From NCBI GenBank assembly GCA_017484095.1, contig JAFUTU010000017.1, positions 1 through 64,000 of the forward strand: a DNA stretch of 64,000 bases. Direction: 5' to 3'. The notes below the pieces were generated by a model that made no database searches, was not told the DNA's origin, and saw only the letters and a program-made list of their open reading frames with translations. Position numbers and translations under genes: made by a program. How positions within the stretch are numbered: position 1 is the stretch's first letter; every line of letters starts with the position of its first letter. Source of the DNA: Ruminococcus sp. (GTDB lineage: Bacteria > Bacillota > Clostridia > Oscillospirales > Ruminococcaceae). Of the stretch, positions 23,819-33,780 are shown piece after piece.

Positions 23819-25246
23819 ATGAGGAGATCGGCTCTGATAAAGGTGATAGTGTTCGGCGCAGTGCTTGTAATGGCATTGGCGGCGGTCATAGTTACGGGCT
23901 CGGGTAAGAGCACTAAAACTGTAAGCGAAAGCTCATCAGAGCCGCAGGTGCAGAGCGACAGATCCTCTGAACAGGCAGCTGACAGCAGTGTGCCCGAGAC
24001 CGAGATATCCCTTAAAGAAAAGGCGCTGGCACAGATAGAAAACACATCAGGTGTGCTGCCGCAGACAGGTCTTGAAAATGAGCTGAAAGCCGCAGATGAG
24101 GACTTTTATGAGCTTTATAAGGTCTTTCGGCGTGAGGGAGACTACCCTGTTTACAGAGGATCGGGCATGACCTATTTTTCTGATACCAATGAGGGCTATG
24201 AGCAGCTTATCGAGGATCTGGAGGGTGCAAAGGATTTTATCCTGCTGGAGTTTTTCATAATCTCCGACGGCGAGATGTGGGGCAGGATAGAGGATATACT
24301 TGAAAAAAAGGTACAGCAGGGCGTTACAGTAAGGCTTATTGCCGACGGCTTCCATGAGAGCACGGATTTTACCTCAGGACTGAAAAAAAGGCTTATAGAA
24401 AAAGGGATAGATGTCCGTGTGTTCGCATCGTTCACCTCACAGGGTCAGCAGAAGTCAAACATCCGTGACCACCGAAAGATCGTAGTGATAGACGGAGACA
24501 TCGCCTATACGGGAGGGGCGAACCTTGCGGACGAATATATAAATATAAGCAGCCCCTACGGTTACTGGAAGGATAACTTCATCAGGCTGGAGGGTGAGCC
24601 TGCGAACAGCTTTACTATCATGTTTTTGCAGGTGTGGAACATTTACGGAGAAGAAGAAAAGCCCTGGGAGCTGATAAGAGAGCACCAGGCTGCAGAGGGC
24701 GAGGGCTATGTGATCGCGTTTTCCGACTGTCCCTTCGATGATGTGAGAGCAGGCAGGAAAATGTATCTTGAGATGTTTGAATGTGCACGAGAAAGCGTTC
24801 ATATAATAGTGCCGTATTTTATTCCTGATGCTGAGCTTTTGAAGACCATTGGCGAGTGCGCTGAAAGAGGAGTGGATATACAGCTTATAGTTCCACATAT
24901 AGGTGACAGCATTTCCGTGCAGGCAGCGATGAGGTCTTATTATAAAGAGCTTATCGGTATGGGAGTAAGGGTGTACGAGTATACTCCGGGCTTCTGCCAT
25001 GAGAAGATATGCGTTACCGATGGCATATTGTGCTTTGTGGGCTCTGTGAATGTGGATTCAAGAAGCTTTTTGTATGACTATGAGTGCGGAGTGTGTATGC
25101 TCGGCTGTGAGGAGATAAAAAAAGTCGATGCTGACTTCAATGAGGTCCTCTCCCAGTGCGAGGAGGTCACCGAAGACAACATCGGGGATTACAGTACGGA
25201 TAATATAAACAGCGCCATTTTAAGAGGCATTTCGGGTCATCTTTAA
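23819..25246 (+). CDS. Phospholipase D superfamily protein, cardiolipin synthase-like
   Basis: A 475-residue protein with an N-terminal signal anchor (about residues 8-26), a Ser/Glu-rich linker, then two HKD catalytic motifs: DHRKIVVIDG with GGANLADEY, and CHEKICVTDG with GSVNVDSRSF. This is the cardiolipin synthase arrangement (two phosphatidylglycerols give cardiolipin), though it has only one membrane segment instead of the usual two. GAGGAGG lies about 7 bases before the ATG at 23819. A second, more typical paralogue lies at 54668. It could act on another phospholipid or surface polymer. Confidence 0.85.
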   Translation: MRRSALIKVIVFGAVLVMALAAVIVTGSGKSTKTVSESSSEPQVQSDRSSEQAADSSVPETEISLKEKALAQIENTSGVLPQTGLENELKAADEDFYELYKVFRREGDYPVYRGSGMTYFSDTNEGYEQLIEDLEGAKDFILLEFFIISDGEMWGRIEDILEKKVQQGVTVRLIADGFHESTDFTSGLKKRLIEKGIDVRVFASFTSQGQQKSNIRDHRKIVVIDGDIAYTGGANLADEYINISSPYGYWKDNFIRLEGEPANSFTIMFLQVWNIYGEEEKPWELIREHQAAEGEGYVIAFSDCPFDDVRAGRKMYLEMFECARESVHIIVPYFIPDAELLKTIGECAERGVDIQLIVPHIGDSISVQAAMRSYYKELIGMGVRVYEYTPGFCHEKICVTDGILCFVGSVNVDSRSFLYDYECGVCMLGCEEIKKVDADFNEVLSQCEEVTEDNIGDYSTDNINSAILRGISGHL

Positions 25247-25252
25247 ATCAGA

Positions 25253-26299
25253 TTAATCGTTGAAATAGCTGTATACCAGCCCTGACAGCTCAATAAAATC
25301 GGGGTCGAGATCATAGGCGAAGCCGTAAGCCTCAACCATTATAACGAGGACATAATCGGCGCCGTCTGAATATACTATGGCGGCATCGTGAGAGACATCA
25401 TCGGTGTCGCCTGTTTTGTTTGCGACCTTAACTCCTTCGGGCAGACCCGAGGGTATCTTGTTGCGAAATTCCTGATCGAACATCATATCAAGTATCTTTT
25501 CGGAGGCTTCCTTCGAGACACATTCTCCGCGGTAGATGCTCTCCATCATTCTTCCTGCATCGCTCGCACAGGTCGTGTTATAGCCGTTAGAGGTCTCGAG
25601 CCCCTCTCCGTTTGTTGAGGGGAAAAGCCCGTGACACTGCGTTGTTGAGGCGTAGCCGTGCTCGGCGCACCATTCTGTTATGTAGGTCTTGCCTATGTAC
25701 CACACGATGCTGTTGAAGGCTTCGTTAAGGCTGTGAGACACCATATCGCAGATAGTTGGATAAACAGCGCTCTCATCTACAAGCCCTTCCTCTATCTGCT
25801 GGTAAACGGCACCTGCCGCAAAAAGCTTTATCATGCTGGCAGGGTACACTATGTGGTCGTTTATGGAGAAGCAGTCGTTCGTGTCAAGATTTTTGACATA
25901 GACAGACCAGTTTCCAGGGTAGCCTGCTATTACAGACTCTATCATCATTCTCAGATCGTAAAGCTCGCCCTCCTGATCTATCACAGCCTGAACATCGACC
26001 GCATCACGGCTTGAAGAAGAAGCTTCGCTGTTCTCGCTTTTTGAAACAAATGAGCTTTCATGTGATGATGAGCTGTCTGTCTTTGCAGAAGAATGTGAGC
26101 AGGCGTGAGCGAGCAGTATTATCAGTAAAATTACAAGCAAAACGGCGCCTGCAGCAATAAGTCTCAGCCTTATAGTGCCGAACCTTTCCTGCAAGCGGTG
26201 TATAAGCGATATTATTTTGTCTTTCGCAATGATGAGCTTTTCTTTTGCCAAAAAGAAAACCTTCTTTATCCTTTCACCTATCGCTTTCAGCTTTTCCAT
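25253..26299 (-). CDS. Class A beta-lactamase-like serine hydrolase, membrane-anchored
   Basis: A 348-residue protein: a basic amphipathic N-terminus, one membrane helix (about 46-64), a Ser-rich linker (70-98), then a beta-lactamase fold. The catalytic SxxK is S155-MI-K158, an SxN is S190-L-N192, and KTG lies at 295-297. These three motifs define penicillin-recognising serine enzymes. The long anchor and linker are unlike classical resistance enzymes, so this may be a wall-acting or orphan paralogue. GGAGG precedes the ATG at 26299. Confidence 0.85.
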   Translation of the reverse strand: MEKLKAIGERIKKVFFLAKEKLIIAKDKIISLIHRLQERFGTIRLRLIAAGAVLLVILLIILLAHACSHSSAKTDSSSSHESSFVSKSENSEASSSSRDAVDVQAVIDQEGELYDLRMMIESVIAGYPGNWSVYVKNLDTNDCFSINDHIVYPASMIKLFAAGAVYQQIEEGLVDESAVYPTICDMVSHSLNEAFNSIVWYIGKTYITEWCAEHGYASTTQCHGLFPSTNGEGLETSNGYNTTCASDAGRMMESIYRGECVSKEASEKILDMMFDQEFRNKIPSGLPEGVKVANKTGDTDDVSHDAAIVYSDGADYVLVIMVEAYGFAYDLDPDFIELSGLVYSYFND

Positions 26300-26327
26300 A
26301 GTTCCTCCGATATTTTTATGCACAGAC

Positions 26328-26356
26328 AGTATACCATAATTTGTGAGCTTCGTCAA
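26328..26356 (-). promoter_or_regulatory. Sigma-A promoter of the beta-lactamase-like gene
   Basis: On the minus strand, TTGACG (26351-26356), 17 bases, TATACT (26328-26333) with an extended TGG. Confidence 0.8.
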
Positions 26357-26371
26357 CTGCGGCAGATAAAA

Positions 26372-26404
26372 GCGGCAGCTGAAAAACAGCTGCCGCCGAT
26401 TTTT
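26372..26404. terminator. Terminator of guaB
   Basis: GCGGCAGCTG pairs with CAGCTGCCGC (26372-26381 with 26387-26396). It has T-rich flanks on both sides and lies 15 bases after the guaB stop. Confidence 0.8.
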
Positions 26405-26410
26405 TGTCTG

Positions 26411-28018
<1,608 letters not shown>

Positions 28019-28043
28019 TTATGAATTTGCTATTATTCTTGTT

Positions 28044-28072
28044 AGTATACACTATTCGCGCTGATTTGTCAA
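28044..28072 (-). promoter_or_regulatory. Sigma-A promoter of guaB
   Basis: On the minus strand, TTGACA (28067-28072), 17 bases, TATACT (28044-28049). Confidence 0.85.
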
Positions 28073-28187
28073 TGACAATAATATTAAAAAACATTACTAT
28101 TTTTTTAAAGCAGGGCGTATCCGCAGCCCACATTCACGGATCGAATGGGGCAGTTATACACGTACCTTGAAAAACTACCTGTTTTTG

Positions 28188-28216
28188 TTGCAAAATAAAA
28201 TGATTTGTGTTATACT
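28188..28216 (+). promoter_or_regulatory. Sigma-A promoter of the zinc-ribbon/vWA/lectin gene
   Basis: TTGCAA (28188-28193), 17 bases, TATACT (28211-28216) preceded by TGTGT. The start codon is about 20 bases after the predicted transcription start. Confidence 0.8.
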
Positions 28217-28241
28217 GTTAAAAAACCGGGGAGGAAAATGT

Positions 28242-30038
28242 ATGTTTTGTCCTAAATGCAGAGCAGAACTGAATGACGGAAGCAAATTCTGCAAGTTCTG
28301 CGGTACTAATATAGCACAGTTCATGGCTCAGAACACAGCGGGTAATTTTGCGCAGAGCGAGCCTCAGCCCGATTTTGTTCAGGAGTATGAGCAGGGTGAA
28401 CCTGTCCTGCCTGAGCAGAATACTGCTTGGCAGCCTGATCCGCAGCCGTGGCAGGGAGATGTCAGGCAGGAGCCCGAGCTGCCCAAAAAGAGCAATACAG
28501 GCGTTATTGTGCTGATAATAGTGCTTATCACAGTTGTTGTTATTCTGGGAATGGTAGTTGCGTTCCTGCTTCTGAAGAATGACGGCAGCAAAAAGAGCAG
28601 CTCGAGCTCTTCAAGCTCATCATCGGTGAGCAGTGAGAAGTCGGGCACAAAAAAGAGCAAAGACGGCGGCGATGACAGCAGCAAGGGCTCTGTCGGAACT
28701 GAGCTTGATGAGGAAGACGATGACGAAGAGGACGATGATTTTTCATTCAGCGGGATAGTGAACAAGCTTGCCTCCAGAAGCTCTCTCGATGTTGAGCTCG
28801 TATCCTCTGATGTTTCGGATTATCCGAATGTAAAGGTATATTTCTCGGTCAAAAAGCCTGACGGGGAAACTGTTGAGCTGAGCGCTCCCAAGTTCGCGGT
28901 CAAGGAGCAGATATCAAGCGGCGAGATGATAGAGCGCGAGGTAAAGTCCTTTATAAAGGTCAAGGAGACCGAGGGCATAAGCTATAACATAACGGCTGAC
29001 AAATCGGGCAGTATGGACAGCTCGATGTCTGATATGCAGTCGATAATGAGAAGCTTTGTTGACGCTCTTGACACTAAGGACAGAGCTGAGCTTCTTGCAT
29101 TTGATACATATGTAATGTATATGTGTACCTACACTACCGACAAGACCCTGCTCAAAAACGGTATAAACAATATTTCCGCCTTTGGTGAGACTGCTCTTTA
29201 CGATGCTCTTTATGAGGCAGTATTCAACAGCGGTATGCAGAAGGGTGCAAGGTGTATCATCGCCTTTACAGACGGTGCCGACAACAGCAGCTATCACTCT
29301 CAGCAGGACGTTATAGATCTTGCAAAGCAGTATTCCGTGCCGATATTTATAATAGGCACCTCAAATGCTGATTATTCCGTGCTTGAGAGTATAGCGTCTT
29401 CGACAAACGGCTATTTCTGGTTCATCGACAGCATCTATGACCTTGAGGATATTCTTTCGCAGATAAGGTCAGAGGAGGAGGAGATGTACTGCCTTGAATA
29501 TGTATCTGACAGCTCAGCAGATGCTTATTCGCCCAGAAAGATAGATTACGCATTCTGTGATAAAGATTACGGCGCAGAGATAAACGGTGATTTCACACCT
29601 GTTGAAACTATAGAGGAGCAGAAGCATTCTTCTAGGTATGAGGTCATCATAGACAGCTGCTCATGGACGGAAGCAAACGCAGAGTGTATCAGAAGAGGCG
29701 GACACCTTATCACGATAACCTCCGATGAGGAAATGAAGACCGCAAGCGACCTTGCCGACAAGAACGGCCTTAAATACGTATGGATGGGCGGTTACACCTC
29801 TAACAGCGGCTCGGACACATACGGCCACTGGGTGACCGGTGAAGCGTTCGACTATGAGCGCTGGATGGACGGCGAGCCTTCCAGAAACGACAAGGACGGC
29901 GTTGTTGAGATGTATCTTATGCTGTGGAAGATAAACGATGAGTGGAGCTGGAACGACCAGCGAAACGACCCGGCGGCAGACTATTCTTACTTCAAAAAGG
30001 ATAACCAGATGGGCTACATCTGCGAATACGACGACTAA
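28242..30038 (+). CDS. Zinc-ribbon / TM / vWA / C-type-lectin-like membrane protein
   Basis: A 598-residue protein with an uncommon domain order. Residues 1-22 form a zinc ribbon (Cys 3, 6, 17, 20). A Pro/Gln-rich linker leads to a membrane helix (87-112), then a Ser run and a very acidic stretch (154-166). A von Willebrand A domain follows, with an intact MIDAS (D253-K-S-G-S257) and FTDGADNSS. The last ~130 residues match a C-type lectin-like domain: WTEANAECIRRGGHLITI (475-492), WMDGEP (541-546), WND (570-572) and C594. The ribbon is cytoplasmic and the rest is outside. The start at 28242 follows GGGGAGG. The ligand is unknown. Confidence 0.85.
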   Translation: MFCPKCRAELNDGSKFCKFCGTNIAQFMAQNTAGNFAQSEPQPDFVQEYEQGEPVLPEQNTAWQPDPQPWQGDVRQEPELPKKSNTGVIVLIIVLITVVVILGMVVAFLLLKNDGSKKSSSSSSSSSSVSSEKSGTKKSKDGGDDSSKGSVGTELDEEDDDEEDDDFSFSGIVNKLASRSSLDVELVSSDVSDYPNVKVYFSVKKPDGETVELSAPKFAVKEQISSGEMIEREVKSFIKVKETEGISYNITADKSGSMDSSMSDMQSIMRSFVDALDTKDRAELLAFDTYVMYMCTYTTDKTLLKNGINNISAFGETALYDALYEAVFNSGMQKGARCIIAFTDGADNSSYHSQQDVIDLAKQYSVPIFIIGTSNADYSVLESIASSTNGYFWFIDSIYDLEDILSQIRSEEEEMYCLEYVSDSSADAYSPRKIDYAFCDKDYGAEINGDFTPVETIEEQKHSSRYEVIIDSCSWTEANAECIRRGGHLITITSDEEMKTASDLADKNGLKYVWMGGYTSNSGSDTYGHWVTGEAFDYERWMDGEPSRNDKDGVVEMYLMLWKINDEWSWNDQRNDPAADYSYFKKDNQMGYICEYDD

Positions 30039-30039
30039 T

Positions 30040-30245
30040 GTGCTTGCCGCACGGGGCGGACGCCCCCGCCTCGCTTTCAGTAGTTACAGACTTAGTAAAT
30101 AATTTGCCCTCCCCCCGGAGGGGAGGGCTTTGGTTTTGTTGGGGACTTTTGAGTGTAACGCTGCGCGAACGTTGTGAGAATGTAACCTCGCTTGCCTTCA
30201 AAACAACTGAAAAGCAGCTGTAAAAACAGGTGTAAAAGTTTTATG
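30040..30245 (-). repeat. Interspersed repeat A, copy 4 (longest)
   Basis: In reverse orientation: a C module (GTGCTTGCCGCAC, 30040-30052), GGGGCGGACGCCCCCGCC, a TTTCAGTAGTTAC segment, the CCCTCCCCCCGGAGGGGAGGG hairpin, then GTAACGCTGCGCGAAC and the 65-base extension shared with copy 3. This copy shows the fullest arrangement of modules. Confidence 0.75.
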
Positions 30246-30360
30246 CTTGAAAACTGCATTGGCAGACGTTTTTCAGATGATAAAGTGCAAAAGATGCGAG
30301 CCGGCCTTACCTCTTTAGGTGTACAGTACATTAAATTATAATTAATATATCTCACTTAAA
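30246..30360. other. Short intergenic remainder
   Basis: Between repeat A copy 4 and the amidohydrolase terminator. No ORF, promoter or repeat is supported here. Confidence 0.5.
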
Positions 30361-30394
30361 AAGCCACAGGACGTTTTTGATCGTCCTGCGGCTT
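30361..30394 (-). terminator. Terminator of the amidohydrolase gene
   Basis: AAGCCACAGGACG pairs with CGTCCTGCGGCTT (30361-30373 with 30382-30394, one mismatch or wobble). It has a T-run on the minus strand. Confidence 0.8.
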
Positions 30395-30421
30395 CTTTGT
30401 TTTTCTGTTATTTCTATGTTA

Positions 30422-31582
30422 TCAAAGCTTGTTTACTACCGTTTCTCCTTCACACATCACAAGCACGGGTGAGTTCATAAGATCGAGAGGATCGCCGTCA
30501 AATATCACCAGGTCAGCGTCAAGACCCTTTTTAAGTGCGCCTACCTTGTGTGAAACTCCGCTTATATGTGCAGCGGCGCTGGTGATAGCCTCGATAGCCT
30601 TTTCCCTGTCAAGGCCGTGCTTAACCGCTATCGCTGCGGAAAGCGGCAGATATTCGATAGGTATCTCGTTATGGTCGGTGCAGACAGCTATCTCAACTCC
30701 TGCCTTGGCAAGCAGAGCAGCATTTTCGGGAGTAAGACTTGCAAGCTCGGGCTTTGAACGGTCATTTATCATCGGTCCGATTATGCATTTAGCATTTTCT
30801 GCTGCAAGCTCATCAGCAATGAGGTGTCCCTCTGTGCAGTGGACCAGAACGTAGTCAAGATTGAATTCGTTTGCGATCCTCATAGCTGTGAAAATGTCGT
30901 CAGCTCTGTGGCAATGGAAATGTGCCTTGACCTCTCTCTTTACTACAGGCTGAAGAGCCTCGCTCTTTGCATCATAAGCAGGGGCTTTTGTTCCGTTTAC
31001 GATAGCCTCCTGGATAGCGTCCCTGTAATCACACGCTTTTTTGAGTTCCGCCCTTATCATTGAAGCAGATGCCATTCTTGTCATCGGTGCAGCGTTTTTT
31101 CCGAGGTAAGTCATCTTCGGGTTCTCGCCGAGAGAGAACTTCATTCCGACAGTTCCGATGAGCATTTTATCCACTCTTCTGCCGCAGGTCTTTATAGCTG
31201 CGATAGAGCCGGCGATAAGATTAGCCGAGCCCGGTGCCACAAGACAGGTGGTTATGCCTGCATTTCTTGCCTCTTCAAAGGCATGGTCGAGAGGGTTTAT
31301 AGCATCCAGCACCCTGAGCTGAGGTGTTATAGGGTCAGATATCTCGTTAACGTCCTCACCCTCTTTGCCTACGCCGCTTGCAAACAGACCTATGTGGGTG
31401 TGTGTATCGATAAATCCGGGGTAGAGCACCTTGCCCCCTGCGTTTATATCGGTGTTCTGTACCTCAATGGGGTTGCCCGAGCATACGGCCTTGATCTTTT
31501 TGTCCTCGATCTCTATCCAGCCGTTTTCGATCACCTCGCGGGTGTCGTTCATAGTGTGGATCTCTGCATTGTAGATTATCAT
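30422..31582 (-). CDS. Amidohydrolase family protein (imidazolonepropionase-like)
   Basis: A 386-residue metal-dependent hydrolase with a TIM-barrel amidohydrolase fold. The metal ligands are visible: GFIDTHTHIG (HxH), KAHFHCHRADD, LVHCTEGH and VCTDHNEIP (final Asp). The C-terminal KKGLDADLVIFDGDPLD closes the composite beta-sandwich. Such enzymes cleave cyclic amides or similar C-N bonds; the substrate cannot be read from sequence. GGAGGA precedes the ATG. It is downstream of dut on the same strand with a 48-base gap. Confidence 0.85.
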   Translation of the reverse strand: MIIYNAEIHTMNDTREVIENGWIEIEDKKIKAVCSGNPIEVQNTDINAGGKVLYPGFIDTHTHIGLFASGVGKEGEDVNEISDPITPQLRVLDAINPLDHAFEEARNAGITTCLVAPGSANLIAGSIAAIKTCGRRVDKMLIGTVGMKFSLGENPKMTYLGKNAAPMTRMASASMIRAELKKACDYRDAIQEAIVNGTKAPAYDAKSEALQPVVKREVKAHFHCHRADDIFTAMRIANEFNLDYVLVHCTEGHLIADELAAENAKCIIGPMINDRSKPELASLTPENAALLAKAGVEIAVCTDHNEIPIEYLPLSAAIAVKHGLDREKAIEAITSAAAHISGVSHKVGALKKGLDADLVIFDGDPLDLMNSPVLVMCEGETVVNKL

Positions 31583-31630
31583 TCCGGTTCCTCCTCTTTT
31601 ATAGTGTTAATATAGTATTAAAAAACGTTC

Positions 31631-32080
31631 TTATTTTCCTGTTGAACCGAATCCTCCGGCACCGCGCTCAGTATCGGAAAGATCGGACACCTCTTCGACC
31701 TCGGGCGTGAAGATAGGTGATATCACCAGCTGAGCTATTCGGTCTCCGTGATTGACGGTAAAGTCCTCGGCACTTGAATTGTGCAGAGCAACTATAAGCT
31801 CGCCGCGGTAATCCCAATCGACCACACCTACACAGTTTGCCGGCGCTATACCGTATTTGGAGGCAAGAGAGCTCCTTGCATATATCAGAAGCACGGCATT
31901 CTTTTCGCCCTCAAGCTCCGCCGAAAGGCCCGTATGTATCTTTTCGGTGGTGCCTGCCTTGATAGTTACCGCCTTTTCTTCTTTGTCAATGCAGGCGCAG
32001 AGGTCATATCCTGCGCTGTAAGGGGTCTGCCTCTGTGGGATAACGGCATTTTCGTTCAGTTTTTTGATAAGAAGCTTCAT
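31631..32080 (-). CDS. dut: dUTP diphosphatase
   Basis: A 149-residue trimeric-type dUTPase, which hydrolyses dUTP to dUMP. All five motifs are present: SAGYDLCA, ARSSLASKYGI, GVVDWDYRGEL, HGDRIAQLVI and the C-terminal P-loop-like RGAGGFGSTG. A Trp in motif III (VVDWDYRG) is unusual but the catalytic Asp and Tyr are kept. It follows hisC by 16 bases, with AAAGGA before the ATG. Confidence 0.95.
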   Translation of the reverse strand: MKLLIKKLNENAVIPQRQTPYSAGYDLCACIDKEEKAVTIKAGTTEKIHTGLSAELEGEKNAVLLIYARSSLASKYGIAPANCVGVVDWDYRGELIVALHNSSAEDFTVNHGDRIAQLVISPIFTPEVEEVSDLSDTERGAGGFGSTGK

Positions 32081-32096
32081 TTTCTGTCGTCCTTTC

Positions 32097-33155
32097 TTAT
32101 TTTATGATAAGCTTTGTCAGCAGCTCGCACATAAGTTTCATCTGCTCGTCCGTGCCGACTGTGATCCTGAGGAAGTTATCTATCCTCGGCTTTTTGAAAT
32201 ATCTCACGAATATGCCGTTCTCGCGCAGGTAGGAGAATATCTGCTCTGCGGAAAAGTCAGGGTGAGATGCAAACAGAAAGTTTGTGCCGCTTTCAAGCAC
32301 TTTAAAGCCAAGCTCTCTGAGGGACTGTGCGGTATCGTCACGGGTCTGCTTTACTCTCATCACAGTTCTCATAAAGTATACCTCGTCCTCTATCGCCGCA
32401 CAGGCAGCCGTCTGCGCTGCTGTATCGAGAGGATAAGAATTATAGGAATCCTTCACTGCCTTCAGGCACGAGATAAGCTTTTCGCTGCCGAATGCCATAC
32501 CCACTCTCATGCCTGCAAGAGAGCGTGATTTTGAGAACGTCTGCGTAACTAGTAAATTCTCATATTTAGATATCAGCTCCACTGCCGAATAGGTGCCGAA
32601 GTCAACATAAGCTTCATCAACTATAACGACACAGTCTTTGTTGTGCTCAAGGATATCGAGGATAAACTCTTTTCCTTCGCAGATGCTTGTCGGGGCGTTC
32701 GGGTTCGCGATGACGACGCCTCCGTTTTCTGCGTAGTAGTCCTTGGGGTCTATTTTGAAGTTCTCGTCTACGGGGCAGAGCTTGTACGGTATTTTTAAAA
32801 GGTCGCACCACACGGGATAGAACGAGTATGTTATGTCGGGGTAGAGTATGGGCTTGTCGGAATTGAAAAATGCGCGGAACGACAGCGCAAGAACATCGTC
32901 CGAGCCGTTGCCGACGAACACGTTCTCAGTGCCTATGCCGTGCTTCTCGGCAAGCAGCTTTACAAGCGGAGTGCCGTTGGCATCGGGGTATTTTTTGAGC
33001 TCCTTTGCATCAAGCTCTGCCAGAGCCTTTTCCACCATAGGTGAGGGCGGATAAGGGTTCTCGTTTGCATTGAGCTTTATGATCTTGTCGTTATCTGGCT
33101 GTTCCCCTGCGACATAAGGTGCTATATCAAGAAGATTTTTCTCCCATTCGGACAT
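32097..33155 (-). CDS. hisC: Histidinol-phosphate aminotransferase
   Basis: A 352-residue fold-type I PLP enzyme that makes histidinol phosphate. The N-terminal KLNANENPYPPSP, GNGSDDVL, NPNAPTS, VDEAYVDFG and the PLP-lysine motif TFSKSRSLAGMRVG are present. MSEWEK at 33155 is the chosen start (GAGGAG about 7 bases upstream). It lies outside any histidine operon, 4 bases after a radical SAM gene, so it may also act as a general aromatic aminotransferase. Confidence 0.92.
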   Translation of the reverse strand: MSEWEKNLLDIAPYVAGEQPDNDKIIKLNANENPYPPSPMVEKALAELDAKELKKYPDANGTPLVKLLAEKHGIGTENVFVGNGSDDVLALSFRAFFNSDKPILYPDITYSFYPVWCDLLKIPYKLCPVDENFKIDPKDYYAENGGVVIANPNAPTSICEGKEFILDILEHNKDCVVIVDEAYVDFGTYSAVELISKYENLLVTQTFSKSRSLAGMRVGMAFGSEKLISCLKAVKDSYNSYPLDTAAQTAACAAIEDEVYFMRTVMRVKQTRDDTAQSLRELGFKVLESGTNFLFASHPDFSAEQIFSYLRENGIFVRYFKKPRIDNFLRITVGTDEQMKLMCELLTKLIIK

Positions 33156-33159
33156 TTTA

Positions 33160-33780
33160 TCACTCCTCATCAATATACTCGCGCACTCTGAGTCTTATAC
33201 CTATGCTGTCGGCGATCGCCTGAGATTTTTTGATCTCCTCCTCGCCGATGATATCTACCACTGTGAGCATCGTATCGGGCACATATGCCGAGACCTTTTT
33301 TGCAAAGTCAAGCATTTCCTCAAAAGAGTTCACATTTTTGAATGACGGCCTTGTTACCTTGTCGTAAGCTTCGGCATCTGATGCGTTAAGGCTTATGGAT
33401 ACGGTATCGAACAGACCTTTGAACTCGGGAGCGATATCGCGTTTGTTGATAACGCTGCCAAGCCCGTTTGTGTTCACCCTTATCGGTGTTTTTGAAACGG
33501 AGCGTATATGAGCTGCCGTTTTTTTCATAAGGTCGAATTCGCAGGTCGGCTCGCCGTAGCCGCAGAAGATGATCTCCTTGTAGCTGTCAAGCTCACGCGA
33601 GCTGAGATTTTCGATTATCTCTTCCTCGTTAGGCTGATGATCGAGCCAGAGAGGGTCTGAGCCGTAAGCCGTGTCGCCGTTGTTTCTTATACAGAATGCG
33701 CAGTTGCACGGACATTTGTTGGTGATATTCAGATAGAGCTTGTCCTCTATCTCATAGGAAATAGTCATTGCTTTTTTCAT
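33160..33780 (-). CDS. TatD-associated radical SAM protein
   Basis: A 206-residue protein with the radical-SAM cluster motif CPCNCAFC (CxxxCxxC) in TNKCPCNCAFCIRNNGD, then IIFCGYGEPTCE and RVNTNGLG. This short family is usually found next to or fused with TatD-type deoxyribonucleases. Here it is beside another radical SAM gene and hisC, while tatD lies about 23 kb away. It overlaps the upstream gene by 4 bases. The reaction is unknown. Confidence 0.85.
   Translation of the reverse strand: MKKAMTISYEIEDKLYLNITNKCPCNCAFCIRNNGDTAYGSDPLWLDHQPNEEEIIENLSSRELDSYKEIIFCGYGEPTCEFDLMKKTAAHIRSVSKTPIRVNTNGLGSVINKRDIAPEFKGLFDTVSISLNASDAEAYDKVTRPSFKNVNSFEEMLDFAKKVSAYVPDTMLTVVDIIGEEEIKKSQAIADSIGIRLRVREYIDEE

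Noticed and set aside
25388..26014. Plus-strand ORFs
   Set aside because: They are shadows of the beta-lactamase-like gene on the minus strand.
31583..31630. Promoter between dut and the amidohydrolase gene
   Set aside because: AT-rich boxes exist but none has good spacing; the gene may be read from upstream.
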